Shown here piece by piece: positions 11,684-23,400 of a stretch of 64,000 nucleotides of DNA. The stretch comes from Amoebophrya sp. A120 (taxonomy: Eukaryota > Sar > Dinophyceae > Syndiniales > Amoebophryaceae). How positions within the stretch are numbered: position 1 is the stretch's first letter; each line of letters opens with the position of its first letter. Position numbers and translations under genes: made by a program. The DNA is taken from assembly GCA_905178155.1 (NCBI GenBank), contig CAJINV010000018.1, positions 1,096,609 through 1,160,608 on the forward strand. Reading direction: 5' to 3'. The notes under the pieces were generated by a model that was not told the origin of the DNA, searched no databases, and worked only from the letters and a program-made list of their open reading frames with translations.

Positions 11684-12115
11684 TTAGTTATTGCAATCGG
11701 ACGCCGCACCGGTGCAAAGCTGAACTTCATCGCCCTGGGTTGGTCCTGCAAAGCATGCATTCGCGATCGGGGCAGCATCGTTTTCGTTCCGCCCCCTCTT
11801 GCCGTAGCTAGAGGGATCGGCACACTCCGACATGTTAGTGCAATAGCACGCGGTCGTGGTCGCCGGTGGGGGTGTCGTCTGGGTCGGTTCGGGGCGAGGA
11901 AAAAAACGGGAAACTGGGTTGTTCATGAGATTCCCAATTCCTGTTTGAATTCCTGTTTGTAGTTCTTGTTTCTTTTCGGTCATGGAGTCTTGCATTTTGG
12001 CGCCAATCTTCCCGACGCAGTATGAATGGACAAAGCACGAAAGCGTCCCATGAGAATAACACTTTTTGAAACGCAAAAAAGTGACTTGAAAAGCGCAAGA
12101 GCCGAATCCTGTCAC
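11684..12115 (-). CDS. Possible small Cys-containing protein
   Basis: This open frame ends in a Cys-rich tail (CYCTNMSECADPSSYGKRGR, then two further Cys before the stop). A plausible start is the Met of MQDSMTEKKQ near 12000. There is no domain, no splice evidence and no introner element. It could equally be chance. Confidence 0.25.
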   Translation of the reverse strand: MTGFGSCAFQVTFLRFKKCYSHGTLSCFVHSYCVGKIGAKMQDSMTEKKQELQTGIQTGIGNLMNNPVSRFFPRPEPTQTTPPPATTTACYCTNMSECADPSSYGKRGRNENDAAPIANACFAGPTQGDEVQLCTGAASDCNN

Positions 12116-12130
12116 GACGATGGCTCTTCT

Positions 12131-12850
12131 TTGTCACGATGAATGAACCAGCCGCCCCCCGGCGGAGGCCGCCGGGGAGGGAGCGGCTGTTCGGGTGAGG
12201 CGTTCCGGCAGGGAGGGTGGAGCCAAGCGCTGCGCGCCGCTACGCAAACAAATAAAAGGGCCCGGCGGGTGGGGCCGCGCGGCTCTGACGCCTTTAGCCC
12301 AGAAGGCGCAGTGCGCGCGCGTAGGGATGCCGCCGCGGCCAGCGTTCTTTGTCTCTGAAAAAAGCAGAGCCCGGGGGCGGAGTTTGTTGGCTTTTTTTGG
12401 AGCGCGAGCATGCGCGCCACATCATTCAATCAGAACGCCAAAGAGCGGCATTATTTCTGCCTAGATGCGCACCCTGAGAATGCGAAGAGCCTGCGAAAAG
12501 TATGGGTGTCCTTCGGTGTGAACCGACCGAGAGATGCCCGAAGGCCCAAAATTTTCAAGAGTCCGAAGGCTAGTCTGCCCACGAAAAGTAGCGAACTTGG
12601 ACAAACAGCGAGGCTTGCACGTGCATGCGAGGGCTCGCGAGCTATGCGCCGAGAGAAAACGCTCACGAAACCTCTCGCACTAATTTAGCCACAACAGCTT
12701 TCACGGCACTACAAATGCGCCGCATCTGTTGCCCGCGCGCGCTGGGGCGTTAAATGAAGTGCGGCCACCCGTGGCGGCCGCCCACGCTAAGGAGCGGCGC
12801 CGCGCCCCCTCGGGGGGGACGCTGAGCGGCGCTGTCACTCAATGTCCAAA
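12131..12850. other. GC-rich block of unknown nature
   Basis: The composition switches abruptly to high GC, with palindromic runs such as CCCCCCGGCGGAGGCCGCCG near 12155 and GGGGGGGAC near 12815. ORFs exist in several frames at once, as expected from GC-rich chance. It resembles the interior of the repeat at 10612-11457 in composition, but I see no matching TIR. Confidence 0.4.
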
Positions 12851-12961
12851 TTCTATTTTTTTTTCATCATGGCAAGATTCGGCTTTTGCCTTTTTAAAGT
12901 CCGTTCTTTCCGTTTCAAGAAAAGTCAGTATCTTTTTGGCGAACTTTAGTACTTTGTCCAA

Positions 12962-13447
12962 TCATACGAGGCAGCTCATTGGGTCTATACACACAACTGT
13001 TGTATTAAAGGTGCGCCCATGATACGGGATATAGGAATAGGAGGTCCTCCCTTCTTCATCTTCTGCGTCGCCTTGCAGGAATGCAACCGGTTCTCCCAGG
13101 CCATTGAAGGACTGCATCTTCTTGCTGGTGGGCATTTTACCTGCAGACGGTGGTCAGAAAAAATCTATCTGAAAAAAAAAAAATAGAAACAGCAGTGAAC
13201 TTCGTGGCTCAAGCAAAATTGTAAGCATAAGCATCCGCTACCAAAACAAAAGCTATACAATACCTGCCCGGTCCTCCATCATCTTGGAGGTGCGCGGGGA
13301 ATGGACGATGCCAACCGCCCCCCCCCCCTTCGCGACCGACTTCTCCGCCATCTTCTGGCCGTTGACGTTGTCCTCTTCCCCGGCCTGCTTCAAAGCGGCG
13401 GCGGCAACCTGCGCCCCGGCGAGCAAGGTGGTAGTCTTTTTCGGCAT
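12962..13447 (-). CDS. Small two-exon protein, unknown
   Basis: Exon 1 (13264-13447) starts MPKKTTTLLAGAQVAAAALK and exon 2 (12962-13140) ends in VCIDPMSCLV followed by TGA. The intron at 13141-13263 has a GT donor (GCAG/GTATTG) and a CTGCAG acceptor, joining RAG to KMPTSKKMQ in frame. The product is about 120 residues: an Ala/Lys-rich, probably helical N-terminal half and a compact second half (FNGLGEPVAFLQGDAEDEEG). It contains no introner element. I recognise no family. Confidence 0.6.
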
Positions 13448-14454
13448 GATTTGGGTCTTGGTCTTCCGGGAAGTCCGTGTGTGGATCTTCGGAATTTACT
13501 TGGGAAATCGCTGAAAACGCGGAAAAGCTAGAAGAAACGTTGTGGAAATTCCTGAGACTTCTACCGGTAGAAGTGTGCAGTTTTATAGTTGTTTCCCTGC
13601 GGTTTTTTTCGCAAAAAATGTTCCTGAAAGAGATATTGTAGTTGTAGGTATATCGTATATATCTTCATCGTCGGTCTTGTATCTATCAATCTAAGTGAGT
13701 AAATAGCAACTTCGAACTTTGTAACGTGTGGCACGATTTTTTCTGACGACGCGAGCGATCACGACTGGGTAGAACGAGGTCGGTCACGAAAACGAGTGGC
13801 CTTTCCACGATCACGAACGTATGTAATAAATGAGCAAGGGCTAGCGGAATTATTCGACACGAGCCGTACGCAGATAAGGACGATTTTGATTTTGAATTTT
13901 CACACCCCTGCGGTAGAAGAGCACAGTCTGAAACTGCAAATCCTTCTTCCTACAAAAAATTTACGGAAAGTTTCTTTTGGCTTTCTCTAGACGAGTGGAG
14001 GGCGAAGAGCGACTAGACACCCACGAAGAACTTCTGGGGCAACGATATTACCATTTGTGTTTCAACAACCGGCACTTCCGCTGTCCTTTCTATTTCTCTT
14101 CGCGCGAGAACGATTGCACCTGCACGCATTTGTTCTGCTTAACGACAGTTTTCCTCGGGCACCGTCTATGTACTCTATGACTTGCGACTTCGGGTCGCTG
14201 TACAAAGTAGTACTCCGCAGAGCAGAAACACCATTCTGGTGCAGCGCTTTTCACTTTTTCGCTGAGGAAAACTCACCGATCGCTCCTGACCTTGAACAGC
14301 CACTGGTGCATGGTTCGAGTATCACTGCTACAAGAGCCGGCTTATCTTTATTCGTGAAAAACCATGCTGCTTTGGATTATGGTTATGCTGTGGCTTGGCT
14401 CTACTGACTGACCAGACTGACTTGTTCCACTTGACAAAGACAAGCTAACAGTCT
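13448..14454. other. Intergenic, nothing recognised
   Basis: The region between the small gene and the stop of the giant gene. Short plus-strand ORFs show no recognisable product. No introner elements. Confidence 0.45.
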
Positions 14455-17400
14455 TCATGCTCCTTCCAACTTCTGCAGACACTCCGTCACGAACACTTCC
14501 CAAATCTCCAAGGAGAAAAGCTCCATACGTTCCTTCGTTGTGAATCGATCAAAGAGTCGAGCGGCTAGGAGGGAGCAGGTGTTTTCTAAGCGGTTCCGGT
14601 CCTGATCATCCTCGTGGCCGTGATCATCTGCAGGCTCTGCAGTGCTGTCGCCCAGATCTTGATCCAAACAGAACCCTGCTGCGCCAGCTGTACTATCAAA
14701 AGAAACCCCCGCTGCCTCGAACTTGTTACGGAGAATTTCGATTTCCACCTTCTTCGCCGCGAGGCGCAATTTTAGCTGTTTCCTTGCTCCTTCAAGATGC
14801 GTGGTGGAGGTTGAGTGCAGCTGCAGCGACGTTTCTGATATAATTATACTCGCAGGATCTTTTGCATCCACGACTACTTCCGCCTTCTTCCCTTCCGGAG
14901 TAGCAGAAGTAGTCCTAGCATCGAGAGTGTTCGTTTTCTCGTCCCCGTTAGTTTCTTCCGCTACTACCAAGAAATTATCCGTACCCACTTCTACTGTCTG
15001 CTTTTCCCTCGGCCTCGGCGAGACTGCGTCTACTGCGGCGTTGACTTTGGGCTTCGTCCTGTTCCAAATAAAACCCCCAAAGAACTTATCCTCCATTTCC
15101 CTCACGGCGTTGCACGGGGCGCGCTCCTGCTCCCGCAGCCAAATTCGCTCGAAAAAATACCTCGGAAAAAGCTGCGACTGCAGCAAATGTTTCAACCGTT
15201 CCAAGAAATTAACCTGCAGATCATTGACCAACTCTGTGCAGTTGTTTTGCGTCAGAAGAAGATTGTCGAAGTAGGTTTCGAAATTGAATCTTCCGTTGCC
15301 CGTACGCATTTTCTGCACACCAAAATCTTCCTTGCCACTAGTTACAGTGTGGTGCTGGCAGATGGTACCACCACCACCAGCTGCACGACCGTTTTGATGG
15401 TTTTCTCGCTCCGGATCGTCTTTCCTGTAATTCCGACCCCAGTTTTCACTGACGAAAAATTCCCCTCTCACGTTCTCCACCAGATGTGCGTAGTCGCGCC
15501 ATTTGTGCACTATCTTCTGCCGCATCGCGTCCAGTGCGTCAGCAAGGAGCAGAAGTTTGTCTTCCCACTTTTCCAGACGAGCTTCCCATCGCTCGAGGAG
15601 GAGAAAATTCAAATCATTTGTACCCCTGCCATTAATTCGTAGCTCCCCTTGTAGTCCCGCACGCGTCGCGCCCCCACTCGTCTCCGTGGTTTTCTCAGAG
15701 AGAAGAGGTTGGGTAGTTTTTGTAGTTCTTCTAGCATCACAAACATCAGCGAAGTCTTCACTTTTCTCTTGCTGTTGGTGCTCTCGTCCGGCAGCACAGT
15801 CGCCAAACATCTTTCCCAAAATGTTGATCTCTTTCCGAACGTAAGCCAGCGCTTGCCTTCGCAAAGCGGCGATAGTGCAAGGCGAGTTGAAGTTCTGCGA
15901 ACAGACTGCCGTAGTACTTGCTGGTGGACCACCTTCAAGTTTCATATTCACAGAAGATCCGCCGTGATCTTTTATTCCTCCTGTCGCAAGATCAAGATTC
16001 TGCTCTGCGGAAAAGTCCCGCTCCCAGTCTGGTAAGACAAAGGCCCTCACCCGCTCGGCAAAGGAAAAGCAGATCCTTTCTATCTCGGCTATTTCCCCCG
16101 CTAAAATCGCGAAAGGGCGAAGCGAAGCAGATCTGGTGTCGCTCGTGCGACTCGGCGTGGGCACGGCAAAAGTATGTCCTGCAAAAGGTCCTCGTCCGGC
16201 TGACCCCCCGGAGCCAGCGCTAATCGCATCCGCACTGCCATTATCAAATGCAAAAGTGTCTGGGTCTGGAAGATTAGAACTTGTCATGCTAAATCTAAAT
16301 GATGCAAAAATCTGTGTTGCGTGAGTGCCAAAAGCTGTCTGCTTTTGACCAAGTTGAGAGGAAGTTTCCCATGCAGGAAAGGCATGATAGAGACCTCAAA
16401 GAATCTGTCATGTTGGGTCTCGCATTCCAGACCTCATGGGTCATGGAAAACCTGCATCACAAATCTTGCATTCTTCCAGACCCAGACATTTTTACATTTG
16501 ATAGCCATCCACTTCCACCTCCACGCTGGTGCCACTGCCTTCTGGATATGGAAGCGTCAGGATTGAAATCGTCAAAGTCGAAAAAATTTGTGATGCATAA
16601 AATGCAACCCACAAAGTGTCTGCATTGCAGAGTTGGCAAGGGAGGCAGATTGTAAGCCTGTTGAGGGGTAGAAGTCGAGCTGCTAAAGTAGCATGACAAA
16701 AGGCGTCTTCCTTACCCGAACAGCATTACAAACTGGATTCAGGCACCACCAAAATTTGTCATGCGCCACTTAGAAACTGGGTTCCAACTGGCATCCATTT
16801 TATGCATGACAAATCATCTCAACTTTGTCGATTTCGATCCTGACAGTTCCATACTGGAAAGCTGTAGGGTAGTGCTGTCTCCTCGGACCTTATCGGCACG
16901 ACTCTGCAGCTCCGCAGCGCACCTCCGGGGCCGTACTGGAAAATGTCGTGCACAAACACCTCTTCTGTCTCGCTCGTGTTGCGGCTGTTCTTGTCGTTTT
17001 GGTTGTCCCTTTCCATTTTTCCCTCATCCTCATCTACTTCCCACTGCACCAAGACTTTACTACGGTTATGGTTTTGCGACAACAGCAGCAGCTCTCGTGG
17101 AGGGGACGAGGAACTAAACGCGCCAGTGCCGTCTGGTATGACTCCGTCAATACTCCTGTTTGGCTCCACCCCCGCCGTGTGCTGATCAACTACATTTATT
17201 TGCCGCGGATCATAATGAAGATTCGCTCGGATTTCTGGCCGTGCAATGATCCGTCCAGGCTTGTAGCAGTACTGCTTCACTTTCGCTTTCGCGGCAGCCG
17301 CCGTGGTTTGGTTTTCATCTCCGGTGGTCTCTTCGTGACTTCTAATTTTCGCAGCAGCAGTCGTCGTGCTGGCGGCAACGTGCAGTATTTTCCGTCGGAC

Positions 17401-20400
17401 AAACACCAACTCCCCCGGCAACACGTTCATGTACAGAAGCTCCCTCCGCTCGTTGATCTGTTTACCATGATTTTTCAATACAGCGACCTTCTTGCCATCC
17501 TTTTCCCGCGCCGCGAGTTGTGCAGCGCCAGCAGCCGGCGACCGTGTAGTCTCCTGTTGAACAGCCCCATCCTTCTGGAAATAAGGACGGAGAACTTTAT
17601 TCTGATCTTCGCTTCGCAAGTGATCCTCTTGAGCAGCAGCAGCAGCAGTGCTGCTGGAGCATGTTCTTGAACTGACAAAGCTACTGTCCTCCAACAAGGC
17701 GCCGTGAGCGGCCTCACCATAATTCGACGTCATGTAGTCGAAGATCGCGTTGCGCAAATTGGCTGCGTTCCGCAGCTTCGAAGCCGCTTTTTTCTCCAGG
17801 CGATACTTCTCCCCCGGGGTCAGCGGCTCCAGAAACACCTCGTCCGTCTTTGTGGTTTGTCCTGTAGTCGCGGCGCACGTGGTTGGTCCGTTCGCATTTG
17901 TCTTACTTGAGGTGCAGGATATCGAACAAGAATCCCCGCTTACAGCACCGCTCTGTGAAGAGGAAAAGGTCGAGGACTCCTCCTGGGTGGAGGAAAGATC
18001 TCCAACATCCCTCGCTTCTTCAACCATCCGTATTGTCGTTGATTTTCGGAGGGTAACGTACCCAATCTTGAGATCGTGCTCACACCCTGCTTGCACCAAC
18101 ACGCGGGAAGACGTTATGATCTTTTCCTGCTTCACCTTCTTTGCAGTTCCCTTCCCGACCCGCGCGCCTTCGGGGTCGCCCGCGCCGGCGCCGTTTGGTA
18201 TTCCGATTGTTCCACCTTCAGGAACTACTGCTGGTACACTACTTTCTTCCGTCGCCTCAGCTACGACCTCGCGGCTGCGGAGCAGAAACTCCCCCGATAA
18301 AGCCGTGACAATGTCGCCTTCTTGCAAAAATGCTATGTTTTCTTGCTCCTGGTAGAAGAAGGCTGCGCCCGGCTGCTGCTCGCCGTCTTTTTGCAGGGAA
18401 AGGTGTTTCGTGAGACGAATCGAGTCTATTTTAATCTTACCGGTCGTGAGTTGTGGAATCAATAAACCACTGTCCTCGTTTTCTTTCGATGAATGAACAA
18501 CCCGGTACACTTCAGAGATGCGCGTGACAGAATGCAGGAAGAGCTGGTGTGTTTTATGATGCACTTGATTTCTCTCGTCTCCTTTTCCTTTCATTCCAGC
18601 CGACGCATCATTGTCCTTCTCGCGCACCACGCCGCCGCGGCCCAGTAGCAAATCTGTCTCACAGACGCACTCGAAGCAAAAGGAGCCGGTGAGTGGTTCT
18701 ACTTTCCGCGACCAGCTGGAAGGACTGGTTTGAGTTACACTTCCATCGTCCTTGTTATTTTCTGCAAAATAGATCGGCTTCGTCATAACAACGCACGTTC
18801 CCGGAGCCAGCTGCACTTCTTCTGCCGTACAATCACTCGCACGACATTCTTTATCCGGAAGGTCTGCTATCGTCAGAAACCTAAACAGGGCCATAATCTC
18901 CTCCTTTTCCAAAAATCCGGGGGTTCGACTCCGCGAGAAAATTTTCGTCGACAGAAAATTCTCAAATTCTTCAAGCCTCGCCTCTTTGTCGAGGACGAGT
19001 TGTGGCCTTATTCTCCTACTTCGGTAGTAGAAGTTCTTCGGGGCTGGTCGTCGTGCAGCCGTTGTTGATGGCGTCGTTGTCGTGGATTTTTTCATATTCC
19101 CGTTTTCAGCCTGGTCGTGAGGCTCAATCTGGAGTGGTGCTGTTACAACTGCACTTTCAACATGATGATCCTCGCTATCAAATGCAAATATGTCTGGGTC
19201 TGGAAGAGTCGGGACTTGTCATGCACATTTTGCATGACCCATCAAGTCTGTGATGCTGGTGCTAGCATCACAGATTTTTTGAGAAAAGATTCTTGATGCT
19301 TAATTATTAATTACGCATGGCAAATGCCCTCTCCGCGTGCCAAGACCTGACTCCTCTTACTGCTCACGCAACACAGATATCTTTGGAATCCGAATCCGCA
19401 GACAGCATTACAAGTTCCACTCTTCCAGACCCAGACACTTTTGCAATCCATACTCGTACTGCTCAAACAACAAGTGCTTCAGGTGCGACAGCGACATCGT
19501 GTGGGCACAGGCGGTATGCATTGCAAATGTCCCTCGATCATGTCTGGAAACTTGTGATGCTGGTTGGAGAAAGACGAGCACACCGCAATTGGCTGCCAAG
19601 CATGACAAGTTTTGCAGATGCTGCAGCGTTGTCTATTCTGCATGACAAACTGGGCTTCTGCCTTTTGAGTAACGCGCACGACAAACTTGAGAACCATGCT
19701 AGCAGAGCATGACAAACCCTGCATGTTTCCAGACCCAGACATTCTTGCATTTCATAGGCGGCTTCCACCGTTTCGTACACCTTGAGCAGGCAGGACGCGA
19801 CCTGGAGCTGCAGTCTCGTCTCCTTGGCTATCAAAAGGAAAAATGCCCCCTCCCCATATCGAAAACGTATCCGTCTGAAAATTTGTGATGCGCATTTGTG
19901 ACCTCAAATCCTGTCTGTCTTGCAAGAAGACAAGTCCAGAAAGCGTTCCGCATTTTTCAGGCGGTTTGTGATGCTGTTTGGCTCAGAGCATACACGTTTG
20001 TCATGCTAGGCGCCTACGTCAAACCTCTCGGCTGAGGCTTGCCATATGCGTGCATTCCTCTACTGCAAGACAAACCTGATCTGTGTATGGAAATCCAGCA
20101 TCAGAAACTTCGTTTCGATATGGGGAGGGGGCATTTTTCCTCATGATATTGGCTACCTCCTTCTGGTACTCGGCAACGATGTCAAAAGCGTCGCGGTCAA
20201 CGAGATCTACTTCGCGCACCCATTCGGGCGGTTGTGATGGACCAAGAACTCGTGGTCTTTTTGGCACTTCTTCTAGAGAAGCGCTGCCCTTCTGCTTTGG
20301 TTCTTCCGGCACTATAGTTTCGTCCTCCGAGTCCGCCTCTAGCATGGCTTCAACCAGTTCGGAAGACGGAGCAGAGAGGCCTTCTTGAGGACTGAATTTC

Positions 20401-23400
20401 TCTCGTCCACCCCGCACGACATGCTCTGAGGAAGATACTTGAGAGAGTATCTGTTGTTGACCTGCAGCTTTCTGTTGATTACTATACTGACCACAATGTA
20501 GGTTTTCGCCGTAGCAAGGACTTAAACTTTCCCCTGGGTGCAGGCCAACCAAATAGTCCGCCAGAAACGGGAACAGGGCCTCTGCGGTCCAGGCCCAGGT
20601 AGTTGCAGGAGAACAACTATTACATCCTGCACCATTTATCTCGTCGGGGGAAACAAGCGAAGCAGTCGTGGAGGCTGTTGTTCTACCTTCTTGTTCGGGT
20701 AAGAGATCCTTCCTTCGCTTCACACCATCTCGAAACCGGTACACGATCCCCATGCGCTTACTTTCGTACACCTTCAACAGCCTTATCGCCTTGTCGCGCT
20801 TCTGTGATAACAAAACGGAGGAGGAAGAAGAAGAGCTCACTTTCATCTGCTCCGGATGATGAAAAAGTTCTTGATCATGCGGTCTGCTAGTGCTATTCCA
20901 CCACGACCACGACGACGACCCACGATTCCTTTCCTGTTGCAGCTCCAGCTTCTGCAGGCAGTCGAACAAGTGCTTGCGGCACTGGCGCTGAAAAAGCTCG
21001 GATCCCGGATTTTGCTCCAAGGACCACACGTGCCAGAAGCAGGATTCCAGTACGTTTTTCATCGCGATCAGCTCTCTTCTCTCGAAACCAGAAAGACCAA
21101 CTGTGGCTTTTGCGACGTTAAAACATTTTTGGCTTCCTTCATGACCGTTGTACTGATTCCTGCGGTAGTTGTTCGCGGTTTTACTGCTTCTCCGCGGATT
21201 ATTTTCTGACCCTGGTACGCAAGTGGCGCGGTGCTGATGGTGGTGGTACAATTGATTTTTCGGGTAGTCGGCGGCGGAGGAGGAAGCAACTAAAGAAATT
21301 CTGTTTACCGTTGATGTTCTACTTGTTCCAGGCCAAAAATTCTGAATAGAATGTTCGTGAGCCCTCGTCATCTCGTGGTCCTGCTCCCACGATATACTAG
21401 AAGGTGGCACACAAGTAGAACCTCCTCGTTCTGGCTCTAATACTTGTGTGCTGCAGCTCGCCCTGCCCTGTTGAGGTCCTAGAAGTTGTCCCGCTGCTGC
21501 CGTCGAGTGCCGCAGAGGAAAAAAGCCCTCTCGTACTCGTCGGCAGGATGATCTTCTGGGCATGAAACAACTTTCCATCACTGGCCCGGTCGTGTTGCGC
21601 TTGTTGCGCAACCTCGCAGCCCGAATGATCTGGTGCGGCTGCGGCGGGGGAGGGGGAGCCAATTTCTCATGACGACGATCCTGTTCATCGCAACGCTTTT
21701 CGTCCTCGCGCAGACTCACTAAAGCCTTAGCAACAACCGCATCTTCTTCGGGATAATTTGCAGATGTTGTTGATGTGGCAGCTTGTTCACCACTGATGTT
21801 TCTGGTCGTGCAGCACGTGGTCTTGTTCTGCATTTCCAAAGGATCTGGTAATATTTTCGAAACCGCACTACTACTAGCCGTGGCCGTCCCCACGACCTCG
21901 CTTTTGTTCCCATTTAACAGTTCCTCCAGAAAATTCGGGGACAGCGCACCGTACTCTTCGGTCCCCTGCTTCTCTACCCGGAAAGCGTCTTTGCACGTCG
22001 CCTGCCCGAAAAAAGAATTGTTTTGTTTGCTATTTTTCGAAGTCGGCAGTGTCTATCAACTGCAAAAATGTCTGGGTCTGGAAGAATGCATGTTTGTCGT
22101 GCTTGTCTGGCATGACTCTTAAATCTGTCATGCACGTTACCCAAGAGCTCCATTTTTCTGTGATGCAGGAACGCAGTTTGTCATGCAGAATAGGTAACAC
22201 GAACACCTAGAAGCTCAGAAACTTGTCATGCTGAGCCAGCATTTGTGGCCTCATCATGAGACGCCACCCAGCATCACAAGTTTCCAGACCCAGACATTTT
22301 TACATTTGATAGTGTCGTCCCGGGAGCAAAAGACGCTGGTCTCCGGCGGTCTGTTATCGCAAGAAAAGACTGTTTCACTGTGGACTTGTGATGCATAGAA
22401 TGGAACACAGAACTATTTGTCTTGCTACACCTGCAAGGCATTGGATTTTTAAGCGTGTTCTCCCTTGGAAAGCGCGCATGGCAAATTTTCTGTGTCATGT
22501 GTAGAAAACTTGTGATGCGGATCTTGCAAAACCATCACAGTGAAACAGTTTTTTCGTGGGATATCTGTTCCTGCACGTCCAAAGCCAGAAATTGCACCAC
22601 CGCCGGCGCCGCCACCGCCGCGCGGATTGGTGATTACCATTGAAAACCTTTTCGACCGGTTGCCCATTCTGCCAAGTTCGTACCAAGCAGAGTGTCGATT
22701 ATCGTCTTCGTGTACGAGGAGATTTTCGTTGCACATTGTTCCGGCGGGTGCGGGTCGTGCAGCTGCTACAAAAAACTCCTTCTTCTCATCTCTCTCTCCC
22801 CGAAACGAAAAGCTGGAGTCCGTAGGAAGATGAAAAGGTTTTCCTTGTACTAGCGACGCGCGACTGCAGGAGGAGTTGTAGTTGCGAATGGCTTCCTCAA
22901 TGCTACCCGTCTCCTCCTCTTGTAGATCCCCCGGTTTTTTTCCCTGCTCGTCGTGGTCGTCCCCGTCTTTATCGCAAGGAAATATCCCCCCTCCCCATAT
23001 TGAAGCGATATCTCTGATGCTGGATTTGCGTACACAAATCAGATTCGTGCTGCTGGAGAGGACTGCAGGCCCCTATCGAGCCTGAGGCGAGAGGTCTTTG
23101 CCTAGGCGCTTAGCATGAAAAACGTCCGCGCTGTAGGCCCAACAGCATGACAAACCGCCTGCATAATACGGCGGAGTCTGTGGAGTTTGGTTCTTGCAAG
23201 ACAGATGCGATTTGTGGTCACAAATCAGCAACACAAATTTTCGAAAACGTATCTTGTCAATATGGGGAGGGGGGATTTTTCCTTACGATAGTCTTTCTTC
23301 TTGGGAAAAATCGAGATCGGAATTCCGGCGGAGGGCCGGGGCCGGAACGGCGCTGGTCGTGGAAGGTCGTTTTTTTTAGGTGACCTTGCACCTCCTTCTT

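Noticed and set aside
409-15938. Many plus-strand ORFs of 60-180 codons overlapping minus-strand exons
   Set aside because: They mirror low-complexity minus-strand exons, have no domains and are interrupted by the elements without frame restoration.
14455-16287. N-terminus MTSSNLPDPDTFAFDN as a real protein start
   Set aside because: These residues are translated from a family A arm; the true reading enters from the upstream exon through the excised junction.
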